64,000 bases of DNA from Nostoc sp. NIES-3756 (GCF_001548375.1 NZ_AP017295.1:3568501-3632500); one strand, 5' to 3'; positions 36,485 through 48,517 are shown, counted from the stretch's first letter. The notes: generated by a model not told the origin, from the letters alone. Numbers and translations are program-made.

Positions 36485-37121
36485 GGCAAACTCCTTTGCT
36501 TAAGGCATATATTGCATATTGACAGACTTTTGTCAATAGTTGCATCACCCTTGTGGGATAATTTTTGTCCTCTTAGGTTATGTCAACTAATGCACAATTT
36601 AGAACCGCACAATTACTTAAATAAATCGTGGACATTTGAATTACTTATCAAGTTTATAAGCCAAATAAGGCTGTTATACCTGACGTTCATCTGACATTAA
36701 GATTTTTTTAATGGTATATGCGGTTTTCATAAGTATATGTATCAAGAACTACTGTTTGGGGATTAATTTAAGTTTTGTTTCAAAAAAAGAGTTTTGACGG
36801 TAGAGGTAGGCGTAGGGAGTAGGGAGTGGGTAGTCGGGGGAGATGAGGGAGTAAGGGGAGTAGGGGGAGATGTGGTATGGCTAACGCCACGCTCCGCGAA
36901 CGGCTACGCGGTAGTCGAGCGTAGTCGAGACTCACCAACCGGGAGATGAGGGAGATGAGGGAGTAGGGGGAGAAAAACAACTGTCAACACTTCTCTGCGT
37001 TCCCTACGGGACGCTACGCAAACGCGCAAGCGTGTCGTAGACAGACGCTAACGCGTAGCTTGCTTCCACAGAGTGGTACGACAAGCTCAGTGCAACACTG
37101 TCAACTGTCAATTGTCAATTG
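36485..37121. repeat. Intergenic dominated by minisatellite and composite GC-rich elements
   Basis: AT-rich to about 36780. Then come minisatellite units in GGGGGAGATGAGGGAGTA orientation (36822-36868 and 36940-36976) interrupted by the composite element 36870-36943. After that come GC-rich palindromic pieces with CTACGGGACGCTACGC, TAGACAGACGCTAACGCG and TGGTACGACAAGCTCAGTGC (36995-37095) and TGTCAAT heptamers. No gene. Confidence 0.7.
36870..36943 (-). repeat. Composite dispersed element embedded in the minisatellite
   Basis: On the minus strand it reads CCGGTTGGTGAGTCTCGACT, then GTAGCCGTTCGCGGAGCGTGG, ending GCCATACCACATC. A longer relative with an insertion is at 52004-52122 and a short remnant at 25698-25731. 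In all three cases the element sits inside CATCTCCCCCTAC minisatellite. Confidence 0.75.
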
Positions 37122-37700
37122 TCAACTGACAGCCTTAACTTCGTCTACAATCTGCCTGTAGTCAGAGTCAGATAAAACTGGGTGGGAATCTTCTAGGTTG
37201 ATAGGTGCGGTGATATCTATCCAAGATTTGCAGCCGCCGTATTCTGGAAGATAGGGAATTTCTTGGGCTTGGGGTAATTTATAAACCCGTAGGAGGAGAA
37301 TGAATATTGGTTGTTGTGGTTTCCAGTTTAAGCGATCGCTAATAAAGTTCTCATTCCAAATGTGGAAGGGGAATAAAGCTTTGATAATTGCTTCATCATT
37401 GAGGGGTAGAATGTCGGTAATTTGCGCCCAACTGCCAATACGAACGGTTTGGGGATGCCAACCAGATGGTACTGGGTGTACAAGGTTTGCATATTCAGCC
37501 TTGAGTAAAGATGGCTGTTGATGTTCATAGGTGGGATAAAGTAGAACCTGTTCGTGGGCTACTTGAAAGCGTCTGTTCTTTTCTTTAATACCACCTTTGC
37601 GTAGCAGCATAATTGTTTTACCACTTTCCAAGGCGTTGATTGCCACTGCCCATTCTTTAAGGGTATGCACTGTTTGAGTCAATTGTGTCAGCATCGGCAT
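37122..37700 (-). CDS. DUF1802 family protein
   Basis: 192 residues. The N-terminal part TLKEWAVAINALESGKTIMLLRKGGIKE, then FQVAHEQVLLYPTYEHQ and RIGSWAQITDI, match the DUF1802 family, known mainly from cyanobacteria and of unknown function. The lysine/arginine-rich loop KGGIKEKNRRF near residue 35 suggests ligand or nucleic-acid binding, but this is speculation. A second in-frame ATG two codons in is an equally good start. The gene begins 80 bases from the divergent aldo/keto reductase. Confidence 0.8.
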   Translation of the reverse strand: MPMLTQLTQTVHTLKEWAVAINALESGKTIMLLRKGGIKEKNRRFQVAHEQVLLYPTYEHQQPSLLKAEYANLVHPVPSGWHPQTVRIGSWAQITDILPLNDEAIIKALFPFHIWNENFISDRLNWKPQQPIFILLLRVYKLPQAQEIPYLPEYGGCKSWIDITAPINLEDSHPVLSDSDYRQIVDEVKAVS

Positions 37701-37779
37701 CTACTGGAACTCTGATTTAATTTGAAGGTAAGACCGTTAAAGTATAAAACTATCCAGGGAAGTGAATTAAAGAGCCTTT

Positions 37780-38739
37780 ATGCAAAAGCGAACACTAGGC
37801 ACATCCGATGTCAAAATATCACCCATTCTCATGGGAACTTGGCAAGCCGGCAAGAAAATGTGGGTAGGAATTGAAGACGCGGACTCAATTAAAACCATCC
37901 GTGCGGCTGTTGAGGCGGGAATCACAACGATTGACACAGCTGAAGTCTACGGTGATGGACATTCTGAAAGGATTGTAGCTGAAGCTTTATCTGATGTGCG
38001 CGACCAAGTGGAATATGCAACCAAAGTTTTCGCCAACCATCTCAAGTATGACCAAGTAATTGAGGCTTGCGATCGCTCCCTCAAAAATCTGAAGACAGAT
38101 TATATAGACTTATACCAAATTCATTGGCCCTCTGGTGCTTTCAATAGTGAAATCGTGCCAATTAAGGAAACCATGAGCGCTCTCAACCACCTGAAAGAAC
38201 AAGGCAAGATTCGCGCCATTGGTGTTTCCAACTTCTCCCGCGCCCAATTAGCCGAAGCTTCACAATATGGCAGAATTGACAGCCTACAACCACCTTACTC
38301 GTTATTTTGGCGACAAGTAGAAAAGGAAACAGCACCTTACTGTGTAGAAAATCATATCTCCATTTTGGCTTATTCGCCCCTAGCCCAAGGATTGCTAACA
38401 GGTAAGTTTACTCGCGTACAGAAATTTGACCCAGCAGATAACCGCGCTAAGAATAAACTATTCCAAGGCGAAAATTTTGAACGCGCCCAACAAGCGTTAG
38501 ATAAACTACGCCCCATCGCTGAACGCCATCATGCAACTTTGGCGCAGTTAGCATTAGCTTGGTTAATTGCCCAACCCCAAACAAATGCGATCGCTGGCGC
38601 ACGCTATCCTGAACAAGCCAAAGACAACGCCCAAGCTGGCAATATCCAATTATCTACTGAGGAGATTAACGAAATTGATGCGATCGGTCGTATTGTCACC
38701 GACCATCTTGATGATAGTTCTGTTATGTGGAATTGGTAA
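37780..38739 (+). CDS. Aldo/keto reductase
   Basis: 319-residue TIM-barrel NADPH-dependent oxidoreductase. The catalytic tetrad is present: Asp52 and Tyr57 in TIDTAEVYGDG, Lys82 in ATKVF and His115 in QIHWP. The NADPH-binding C-terminal part shows AIAGARYPEQAKDNAQA. It is closest in pattern to the Tas/YajO-like group acting on diverse aldehydes and ketones. The true substrate is unknown. It is followed by TAGTCAT and GTCCATA heptamers. Confidence 0.9.
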   Translation: MQKRTLGTSDVKISPILMGTWQAGKKMWVGIEDADSIKTIRAAVEAGITTIDTAEVYGDGHSERIVAEALSDVRDQVEYATKVFANHLKYDQVIEACDRSLKNLKTDYIDLYQIHWPSGAFNSEIVPIKETMSALNHLKEQGKIRAIGVSNFSRAQLAEASQYGRIDSLQPPYSLFWRQVEKETAPYCVENHISILAYSPLAQGLLTGKFTRVQKFDPADNRAKNKLFQGENFERAQQALDKLRPIAERHHATLAQLALAWLIAQPQTNAIAGARYPEQAKDNAQAGNIQLSTEEINEIDAIGRIVTDHLDDSSVMWNW

Positions 38740-38936
38740 TGTCATTAGTCATTAGTCATTAGTCCATAGTCCATAGTCAAAAGGCAGGAGTCAGAAGTCA
38801 ATAATTATCATCTCCCTCTGCTCCCCTGCTCCCAATCCCCAATTATCAACAAAAGATAGTTGGGGATCAAAGCTTTAAGGCTTTATTGCAAAAATCTACA
38901 AAATATCAACTTTAGTAAACAAACCCTTGCTTACTA
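38740..38936. repeat. Heptamer repeats after the aldo/keto reductase gene
   Basis: Three GTCATTA and two GTCCATA units at 38742-38780, then a short CTCC-rich tract. The remainder to 38936 is AT-rich. Confidence 0.7.
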
Positions 38937-39038
38937 CTAACTAGGTGCTAACTTATATATCAAGACACCAAACAAAACCAAACCTAAAGGGTAAATGACT
39001 CGGTGTCCCCCGTCATCAGCCCAAGCAAATTTCAGCAT
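38937..39038 (-). CDS. Possible single-span membrane micropeptide, 33 aa
   Basis: From the ATG at 39038 the peptide is a short polar head (KFAWADDGGHRV) followed by one hydrophobic helix (IYPLGLVLFGVLIYKLAPS). That is a sensible topology for one of the many small single-span cyanobacterial proteins. The frame is open upstream to 39155 but that part looks random. There is no strong ribosome site. It could equally be chance. Confidence 0.35.
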   Translation of the reverse strand: MLKFAWADDGGHRVIYPLGLVLFGVLIYKLAPS

Positions 39039-39196
39039 ATTTTTATATGATGTGGCAAAAAACCTAAATAGGGCAAAGCCAAATCCCAAAGCGGAAAAAC
39101 GAAGATTGCTGAGTTTGTTAGTTGTTAAGCCCACCCTATTTGTAAACTTTCTCAACTACTCTTTTATTAAATTAACCACTTTGAAATCCTGTGAAT

Positions 39197-39232
39197 TTGA
39201 AAAACCTGGTCTACCTAGATCAGGTTTTTCAA
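39197..39232. terminator. Perfect hairpin, likely bidirectional terminator
   Basis: GAAAAACCTG and CAGGTTTTTC form a ten-base perfect stem around a 12-base loop, with an A-run on one side and a T-run on the other. It would stop transcripts in either direction. No clear gene ends here on the plus strand. Confidence 0.6.
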
Positions 39233-39282
39233 TATTTTAGTGTTTTTCTGATGAAGAAATGATAAAGTATTATAGATAATGC

Positions 39283-39438
39283 AAGGAGTGTCATAATTTA
39301 CGCTTGAGTCTCTAGTGAAAAAACTAGGATAACGCTACCGTTTAAGATGGCGTACTCAAGAAACCGAAATATTTTATTTAGGGTACTTTATGCACTTTAA
39401 ATAATATAGACAAGCCCACTGATGTGGGCTGCTTTTTT
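39283..39438 (+). ncRNA. Candidate structured small RNA with three-way junction and terminator
   Basis: No protein is encoded, but the sequence folds well by eye. An outer stem CTTGAGT (39303-39309) pairs with ACTCAAG (39354-39360). Inside are two hairpins: CTAGT/ACTAG (39312-39327) and ACGCTA/TGGCGT (39332-39353). Downstream, AGCCCAC/GTGGGCT (39413-39430) with six T forms a good rho-independent terminator. A TATTATAGATAAT-like stretch at about 39266-39280 could be a promoter -10. No riboswitch-controlled gene follows, so it would be an independent RNA. The family is not recognised. Confidence 0.45.
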
Positions 39439-39526
39439 ATTACCCTTTATGTGCCAGTAGTCATCCACAGCTTAGTGAATTGATTCGCTCCTATACCTTT
39501 CGCAAGCAAGAGCCGTTTCGTGACAC

Positions 39527-41731
39527 CTACATATTTTCTGCCACCTGGACTATACAGTTTCTACCTTTTGCTTTTGCTTGGTAAAGTCCTTGGTCAGCCG
39601 CAGCAATCAAATTGAGTGGAGATAATTGGCGCTTGGGGATAATAGTAGCTACACCAAAACTTAATGTAATAAACTCACCAATAAAAGAACTAGGATGAGC
39701 AAGTTTTAACGCATTTACACTAGTTTGAATTTCTTTGGCAAGAGCAACAGCTCCTTGCGCATCAATATTTGGCAAAATAATTGCAAACTCTTCTCCACCA
39801 TACCGAGCTACTAAATGACTAGACTCGGTGAGTGTTTTTGAGATAGCATTAGCAACGTATTTAATGACATCATCTCCAGCTAAATGTCCTAATGTATCGT
39901 TATAAAGCTTAAAGTAATCGATATCACACAAAATTAAAGAAATGTAAGCTTGCTCTTGTGCTAATTGCTCCCATTCTACTGTGAGTCTATTATCAAAACC
40001 ACGTCGATTGGCGATTTGAGTTAAACCATCTAACGATGCGAGGCGTTGTAGTTCTTGGTTAGCTTGTTTTAGTTGCTGGTAAAGTTCTGATTGCTGAATA
40101 GCGATCGCAGCTTGCCCCGCCAACTGGTTAAATAGATTAATCTCTGATTGTTGCCATTGTCTAGTGCTGCGGCATTGATGAGCAATTAACAGCCCCCATA
40201 AACGTTCTTTTTGCAAAATGGGTACAACTAAGTTAGCGCGAATTTGCAAACTCCGCAACAAGTCGAGATGACACGTTGTGAGTCCAGCATGTTCGATATC
40301 TTCAGTCGCTTTAGTATGACCTTGTTGATAATAAGTTCCCTGAGTAGCTTGAAAGCATGTATCCATCACCTGAAATCCCAAGATAGATAAGCATCCTTCG
40401 GCTAAAGATTCTACAGCAACAAACCCACTCCAGTCTGGCTTAAACTGATAAATTAAAACCCTGTCTACCTCAAATAATTGTCTTACTTCATCTGCTGTAG
40501 TTTGCAAAATTTCTTCCAAATTTAATGATTGACGAATACGCTGCGTCGCAGCCGCCACAATTTTTTCTGACTCACTTTGGTTTTGGACAAATTGTCGAAC
40601 CTGCTGGTAAGAATGCAAGACTACAGTTGATTTCATTTCCAACTGAGGTGTAGTTGTGACAGGTATAGGACTGGGTTTAGCAATTAAAAACCCTTGTGCA
40701 AAAGTTGCGCCTCGTTCTTGCAGCCAATTCAGTTCCTCAATACACTCAATTCCTTCAGCCACCGTTAGAATATCTAATTTTTGGGCAATTTCTAAAAGTT
40801 TTTCTGTAATTGAAGCTTTATAGGGATCTAGATGGACATTCCTGGTTAACTCCATGTCCAATTTAATCAAATCTGGACGTAACTGATGCAATAAGTTCAG
40901 ACCGGAGTAACCAGAACCAATGTCATCAAGAGCAATGGAAAAGCCTGCATCCCGGTAATATTTAAGAACAGCCTTGAGATGTTCTAAATTTTGCGGACTG
41001 TCTGATTCTACAACTTCAAAGACAACCCGTTCATGAGAAATACCTGCTTTATCAATAGCTTCTACTGTAGAACGTAGACAAGATACGGGGTCATAAAGTG
41101 CTGTAGGTGCAAAATTGATGAAGATTTTTTCACCTAGTTGATAGCGACTGAATTGAGTGATAGTGCTGAGACGAGCAATACGGTCGAATTGGGGTAGAAG
41201 TCCAGCTTCGGTTGCCAATTCTATGATAGAACCTGGCATGATTAAATTGCCCTGTTCGTCTATTCCTCGTAATAGTGCTTCATATCCATAAATTTCCGAT
41301 GTATTTTTCATGGAAACAATGGGTTGGAAATGAGTAGTGAAGCGTTCCTTTGCCATCATTTCTATCAGCCAGTCGGACTCAGTGAATTTAATAAAACGTT
41401 GCAATGAACCAATTTCACTAAAATCCTGGAGTTTAGGTTGAGTATCACCCTTAATGAATAGAACTTGCGTTTCTTTTAGTTCTATCTGTGTCAAAATTTG
41501 AGACAATTTAATAGCAACTTTTTGGGCTTGTCCGGCCTGACAGTACAAACTCAAACCTGGACGCTGATCCATTGATTCATATTTAATAGTTAACTGCTGT
41601 AGATAGTTAGTAACTTTTTTGATGGTGTGTTGAGTAGGGAACCAGAGAAAAAGTTTACCCGCTTGTTGACGCTGACACGAATTAAGATGACGACAAATAC
41701 AAGTTTTAGCGGTTAACGATGCTTCACTCAT
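39527..41731 (-). CDS. EAL - cyanobacteriochrome GAF - GGDEF photoreceptor
   Basis: 734 residues with three signalling domains after an N-terminal region of about 125 residues. EAL phosphodiesterase: about 128-360, with EAL at 151-153, Asp269/Asp270, Lys290 and AEGIE, so probably active. GAF: about 390-550, with DTCF at 457-460 and Cys487-His488. This pair is the signature of DXCF-type cyanobacteriochromes, which bind a bilin through both cysteines and sense blue to green light. GGDEF: about 565-730, with active-site GGEEF at 645-649; no RxxD inhibitory site is seen just before it. It therefore likely makes or breaks cyclic di-GMP depending on light colour. It is transcribed alone. Confidence 0.93.
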   Translation of the reverse strand: MSEASLTAKTCICRHLNSCQRQQAGKLFLWFPTQHTIKKVTNYLQQLTIKYESMDQRPGLSLYCQAGQAQKVAIKLSQILTQIELKETQVLFIKGDTQPKLQDFSEIGSLQRFIKFTESDWLIEMMAKERFTTHFQPIVSMKNTSEIYGYEALLRGIDEQGNLIMPGSIIELATEAGLLPQFDRIARLSTITQFSRYQLGEKIFINFAPTALYDPVSCLRSTVEAIDKAGISHERVVFEVVESDSPQNLEHLKAVLKYYRDAGFSIALDDIGSGYSGLNLLHQLRPDLIKLDMELTRNVHLDPYKASITEKLLEIAQKLDILTVAEGIECIEELNWLQERGATFAQGFLIAKPSPIPVTTTPQLEMKSTVVLHSYQQVRQFVQNQSESEKIVAAATQRIRQSLNLEEILQTTADEVRQLFEVDRVLIYQFKPDWSGFVAVESLAEGCLSILGFQVMDTCFQATQGTYYQQGHTKATEDIEHAGLTTCHLDLLRSLQIRANLVVPILQKERLWGLLIAHQCRSTRQWQQSEINLFNQLAGQAAIAIQQSELYQQLKQANQELQRLASLDGLTQIANRRGFDNRLTVEWEQLAQEQAYISLILCDIDYFKLYNDTLGHLAGDDVIKYVANAISKTLTESSHLVARYGGEEFAIILPNIDAQGAVALAKEIQTSVNALKLAHPSSFIGEFITLSFGVATIIPKRQLSPLNLIAAADQGLYQAKAKGRNCIVQVAENM

Positions 41732-41868
41732 AATTAAATACTTTACTCAACCTGATTTATTTATTATTCCCAAAGTATCTTGTAATCAAAAGACTATCCT
41801 TAAATGAGTGCTATGTATGTCAAAACTCATCTGGGTTATAACTAAGCGATCGCTCCTACAATAAAAGA

Positions 41869-42717
41869 ATGCCGACAACTCACACTCAATTATTACGACT
41901 GTCCCAAGGACATTTGAATTTACTCGAAACCTGTCCGCGTAAATTTCAACACACTTACTTAGAACAACTCAATTCACCACCAAATCCTGAACATGAGGAA
42001 CGACAAACTTTAGGTAGTCGCTTTCACCTGCTTATGCAGCAATGGGAAATGGGTCTACCAATTAATAGTTTTTTACAAGCTGATCCCCAACTCAAAAAAT
42101 GGATGTCTGCTTTTGCGAATGCAGCACCAGAAATTTTGACACCTGCAACTGATAGACCAACTTTCCGTGAGAGCGAACATTATCGCACCCTACAAGTTCA
42201 AGATTATCTATTCACAGTTATTTATGATTTATTAATTGCCGATAATCAACAAGCCCAAATTTTGGACTGGAAAACATATCCCAAACCTCCAGACAAACGC
42301 AAACTATCTAAAAATTGGCAAACACGCTTATATATGTATGTATTGGCTGAAACTAGTGAATACTTACCCGAAAATATTTCTATGACTTATTGGTTTGTAC
42401 AATCTCAAGGTAAACCACAAAGTATTCAGTTTAATTACAGTGATAGCTTACATAAACAAACAGCAAAAAACCTGAACCAACTATTAAATCAATTAACTAT
42501 TTGGCTGAATAATTATCAGCATGGGGAGTTATTTCCCCAAGTACCAGAACATAGTAAGACTTGTGAATATTGCCAGTTTGCTAAAAAGTGCGATGGTCTA
42601 CGACCGACCGTAGGTCATCGCCAACAGCGGGGCGTAGCCCATCATACAGCAATGGTAGAAGAAACAATTAGTAAAGTTCCAGCTAGTCTTGAAGTTATTC
42701 AAGAAGTATCATTGTAG
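41869..42717 (+). CDS. RecB-like PD-(D/E)XK nuclease with four-cysteine cluster
   Basis: 282 residues. The PD-(D/E)XK core is visible: a glycine-histidine start (LGSRFHLLMQQWEMG), the acidic site in QAQILDWKTYPK and the downstream Gln in WQTRLYMYVLAE. Cysteines in ETCPRKF and KTCEYCQFAKKC suggest the iron-sulfur cluster of the RecB/AddB/Cas4-type subgroup. It presumably processes DNA ends. No cas genes are near. The tail after KKCDGLRPT contains GHRQQRGVAHH, encoded by GCGGGGCGTAGCCC, a piece of a dispersed repeat also found at about 59186-59203, so the C-terminus may be repeat-extended. The gene lies 0.8 kb before recJ. Confidence 0.8.
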   Translation: MPTTHTQLLRLSQGHLNLLETCPRKFQHTYLEQLNSPPNPEHEERQTLGSRFHLLMQQWEMGLPINSFLQADPQLKKWMSAFANAAPEILTPATDRPTFRESEHYRTLQVQDYLFTVIYDLLIADNQQAQILDWKTYPKPPDKRKLSKNWQTRLYMYVLAETSEYLPENISMTYWFVQSQGKPQSIQFNYSDSLHKQTAKNLNQLLNQLTIWLNNYQHGELFPQVPEHSKTCEYCQFAKKCDGLRPTVGHRQQRGVAHHTAMVEETISKVPASLEVIQEVSL

Positions 42718-42783
42718 TAATTGAGGCTGAGAAATCAACAGCTATTTTATAAGAAGAAAAATATAGATAGCAATATTATATTT

Positions 42784-43425
42784 ATGACTAACTTTGATGA
42801 AACTGATATTATTTACGTGAGAGAATTAGCAATAGATGATATTGCTCCTGTGTATCATTTAGGAGAAGAATTATTTACCAGTGATTTATATCCTTACCTT
42901 TACCGCACTTGGGACGAGTGGGAAGTAATTGGACTTTATAACACAGACCCAGAATACTGTTTAGTTGCAGAAACAGACGGAGAATTAGCAGGATTTATTC
43001 TAGGGACTATCATTACCAAAGCCTCTTGGACTTATGGCTATATTTTATGGTTAGGAGTGAACCCAAAATTTCAGCGTCAGGGAGTCGCTGATAAATTAGT
43101 CGATAAAGTTGTCGCCCGGATGATTGAAGATGGCGCAAGATTTATGTTAGTAGATACTGACCCCACTAACACACCAGCCGTTAAGTTTTTCAACCGCAAA
43201 GGTTTCGGAAATACCCGCCAACATATCTTTTTATCAATGAATTTAAGCAAACACCCACATTATGGCAGACTAATTGATTACGAACACCAAAAAGCAGAAA
43301 GAGCAGGATATAGACGTTCCCGTCCGGCTATTCGAGCGCGTAAAGCAGATGGCGGCGCTAACGAGGTAGTTATTAATCCTTTAATTAATGAAGCACAAAT
43401 TAATGATGAATCAAGTCCAATGTAA
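42784..43425 (+). CDS. GNAT family N-acetyltransferase
   Basis: 213 residues from the ATG at 42784; the frame is open back to 42721 but those 21 residues look unrelated. The GNAT fold is clear: VRELAIDDIAPVYHLGEELF, CLVAETDGELAGFILG, the acetyl-CoA loop LGVNPKFQRQGVADKLVDKV, and NTPAVKFFNRKGF. The Gln-Arg-Gln-Gly-Val motif is the pyrophosphate-binding site. A tail of about 60 residues (EHQKAERAGYRRSRPAIRAR) is basic and unusual. The substrate is unknown; protein N-termini or small amines are possible. Confidence 0.85.
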   Translation: MTNFDETDIIYVRELAIDDIAPVYHLGEELFTSDLYPYLYRTWDEWEVIGLYNTDPEYCLVAETDGELAGFILGTIITKASWTYGYILWLGVNPKFQRQGVADKLVDKVVARMIEDGARFMLVDTDPTNTPAVKFFNRKGFGNTRQHIFLSMNLSKHPHYGRLIDYEHQKAERAGYRRSRPAIRARKADGGANEVVINPLINEAQINDESSPM

Positions 43426-43534
43426 TTAAGTTAGAGAATTAGTGTTTTTTAACGCAAAGGAACGCAGAGGTTTTTCAAAGATAATTTGCTATGGAGCAAA
43501 ATGTTTAAAAGGTTAGTCAACTTTTAATTAAAAA

Positions 43535-46157
<2,623 letters not shown>

Positions 46158-46166
<9 letters not shown>

Positions 46167-46856
46167 CAAATTCCCTTGACGTTCACACTTAAAACCTCGA
46201 CTCTGCCAAGCTGACATATCAACTTTGCTCAGTTGAATCACATCTTTGCATTGGGGTTGAATAATTTGACTCAAACCTGCCCAAAATAAACTACGACTGA
46301 CATCTAATCCTGTTTTTATCAAAGACTCTCTATTGCCAGGAACACCCTTTTCTTGAACAATCTCAACCTCAACCCAAATACCATGAGCGCCTAAAAGAAT
46401 CTGTGCCATCCACTTGGCTCTGGGTAGGTGAGTAGGTGAAGTTATTAGTCTTACCTTGTGGACTCGCCAACGCTTTAAAATTGGTACTCCATAGTAGAAA
46501 TTCTTAAAAGTCGAACCAGCGCACTTTTCCAGCCAAACGTTATCCAAATCTGCAAACTCACGCTGAAAAATTAACTTGATACATGGGTCTTGAGAACCGT
46601 GTGAAATTAAAATGGGAATTTGTGGATATTGTTTGGCTATTTGGGCAATATAAATTTCTCGCCTAATACTACCCCCAAGGACAAAAAAGGCATCGACAGG
46701 CTCCGAAGATGCAGAAACTAGGGTTATAGTAGTGATGACAAGCCAACTACCAAACACTAGACATAAAACCCACACAAGTTTTTGTAGTAATCGCCACTTT
46801 TTTTTGAGTTTTTTTCCTGTGGGGACTGATAAATTTATAGTAAATTTGCGCCTCAT
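46158..46856 (-). CDS. YdcF/ElyC-like (DUF218) membrane-anchored protein
   Basis: 232 residues. One N-terminal membrane helix (LVWVLCLVFGSWLVITTITLV) precedes a DUF218 domain: VDAFFVLGGSIRREIYIA, PILISHGSQDPC, and RLITSPTHLPRAKWMAQILL. Family members include ElyC and SanA, linked to envelope polymer synthesis in E. coli. The last residues (CERQGNLGR) abut the minisatellite array. It is divergent from ctpA. The precise role is unknown. Confidence 0.82.
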
Positions 46857-47179
46857 GAGACAAGATAAAAAGGCTTTGTTGGTTAAGCTAAAAAAGACCG
46901 CTCATTCTTGGGAAGAAGTGCTATCTTAGAAAATTAATATGGGGTGTAAACATGACAGTAACAAAACTGTCATACCATTGTCACAGTGCTGGATTAGACT
47001 GATTAAGAAAATTGCAAAATGGTAATGATTGTTAATAAAGTAACGTAAAACTTACGCTTAGTTTAAAGGGGATAATTCATGTGGGGAGTGTAGTTAGAAA
47101 TTAAGTATCAAAACTTAAGAATTGTCCGAAAGTCTGATTGCTAAACTGTCAAAATCACAATAGATTCCTGCTGATATAC
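46857..47179. promoter_or_regulatory. Divergent spacer with perfect ATGACAGT inverted repeat
   Basis: ATGACAGT (46952-46959) and ACTGTCAT (46966-46973) form an eight-base perfect palindrome around six bases, about 100 bases before the ElyC-like gene and 210 before the protease gene. It could be an operator for either. No gene. Confidence 0.4.
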
Positions 47180-48517
47180 ATGAACTCATCTGCGAAAAAT
47201 CACTCGCTGCTCCAAATTGCCATGATTGGAGGGGCGATCGCTACAACAGCAACAGTATCCTTATTTGGCCCCGCTTGGACACGCAGCGTTCGCGCCGCCT
47301 TACAAGACAGCCCCAAAGCGGTGGTAGATCAAGTATGGCAATTAGTAAATAGTGAATATGTTGATGGCAAGTTTAATCAACAAGATTGGCTGACAGTCAG
47401 AAAAAATTTATTAAGTAAAGAATATTCATCTAAAGAAGAAGCTTATGTGGCAATTCGGGAAGCTTTACAAAAGCTCAACGATCCATATACAAGATTCTTA
47501 GACCCCCAACAGTTTGAAGCTCTCACAAGTCAAACTTCTGGGGAAGTCTCCGGTATCGGCATCCGCATGGAACTAAATGAAACAACCAAGCGGCTGACTG
47601 TATTGGAAGCTATAGATAATTCTCCCGCATTGAAAGCGGGGATCAAAGCTGGGGATGAAATATTAGCCATTGATGGCAAACCCACCCACCAAATGAAAGT
47701 GGATGATGCCTCTAAATTAATTCGTGGTAAAGAAGGCACTGCCATCACCTTACGTCTGGGACGTACTGGCAACAACACCTTCGATTTAAAACTTACAAGA
47801 GCCAAAATAGAAGTTCCAACCGTCAGCTACAACCTTAAGCAAGAAGGAAACCGTAGGGTTGGTTACATCCGCTTACGGGAATTTAGCGCCCACGCCTCCG
47901 AGCAAATGGAACGCGCTATTCGCAACTTAAACGGACAAAAAGTAGATTCTTATGTCCTAGATTTGCGGGGTAATCCTGGTGGTTTATTGCAAGCCAGTAT
48001 TGAAATTGCGCGGATGTGGTTAAATGATGGCGGCATCGTCCGCACAGTTAACCGTCAAGGAGTTAACGAGAATACCAGAGCTAACCGCACTGCCTTAACA
48101 AAACTTCCCCTAGCAGTATTAGTAGATGGCAATTCGGCAAGCGCCAGTGAAATTCTTACAGGTGCGCTCAAGGATAATAAACGAGCTGTAGTTGTTGGCT
48201 CTCAAACTTTTGGTAAAGCCTTGGTGCAGTCAGTTCATGAACTACCAGACGGTTCTGGTTTAGCAGTTACTATCGCTCACTACTACACCCCCAACGGTAC
48301 AGACATTAACCATAAAGGTATCGCCCCAGATATCAAACTAGAATTAACCGAAGCACAGGAACGTCAACTAGCATCCAATCCCAAACTGATTGCCACTCAG
48401 AACGATCCTCAATATGCTCGGGCGATCGCTGTATTATCTAGCAATACCTTTGCTCGTCCTCCCATCAACCAAACCAATCCATCCATGAGCCTGGGAGCAA
48501 GTGAGTTGAAGTTCTAA
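47180..48517 (+). CDS. Carboxyl-terminal processing protease (S41 family)
   Basis: About 445 residues from the ATG at 47180; a longer frame begins at a TTG upstream. The N-terminal hydrophobic segment (LLQIAMIGGAIATTATVSLF) and Ala-rich cleavage site (SVRAAL) direct it across a membrane. A PDZ domain follows (GEVSGIGIRMELNETTK to AITLRLGR), then the protease domain. The Ser nucleophile is in VDGNSASASEILTGAL, and the Lys base is in VGSQTFGKALVQS. In cyanobacteria CtpA trims the C-terminus of the D1 protein of photosystem II; several paralogues (CtpB, CtpC) exist and I cannot say which this is. All catalytic residues are intact. Confidence 0.9.
   Translation: MNSSAKNHSLLQIAMIGGAIATTATVSLFGPAWTRSVRAALQDSPKAVVDQVWQLVNSEYVDGKFNQQDWLTVRKNLLSKEYSSKEEAYVAIREALQKLNDPYTRFLDPQQFEALTSQTSGEVSGIGIRMELNETTKRLTVLEAIDNSPALKAGIKAGDEILAIDGKPTHQMKVDDASKLIRGKEGTAITLRLGRTGNNTFDLKLTRAKIEVPTVSYNLKQEGNRRVGYIRLREFSAHASEQMERAIRNLNGQKVDSYVLDLRGNPGGLLQASIEIARMWLNDGGIVRTVNRQGVNENTRANRTALTKLPLAVLVDGNSASASEILTGALKDNKRAVVVGSQTFGKALVQSVHELPDGSGLAVTIAHYYTPNGTDINHKGIAPDIKLELTEAQERQLASNPKLIATQNDPQYARAIAVLSSNTFARPPINQTNPSMSLGASELKF

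Noticed and set aside
36307..36489. 60-codon frame overlapping the 87-residue hypothetical gene
   Set aside because: The overlapping 87-codon frame has the more protein-like composition; only one can be real.
39241..39365. CTGATGA and GAAA suggesting a hammerhead ribozyme
   Set aside because: The helices needed between the two core motifs do not form; the visible three-way junction uses other bases.
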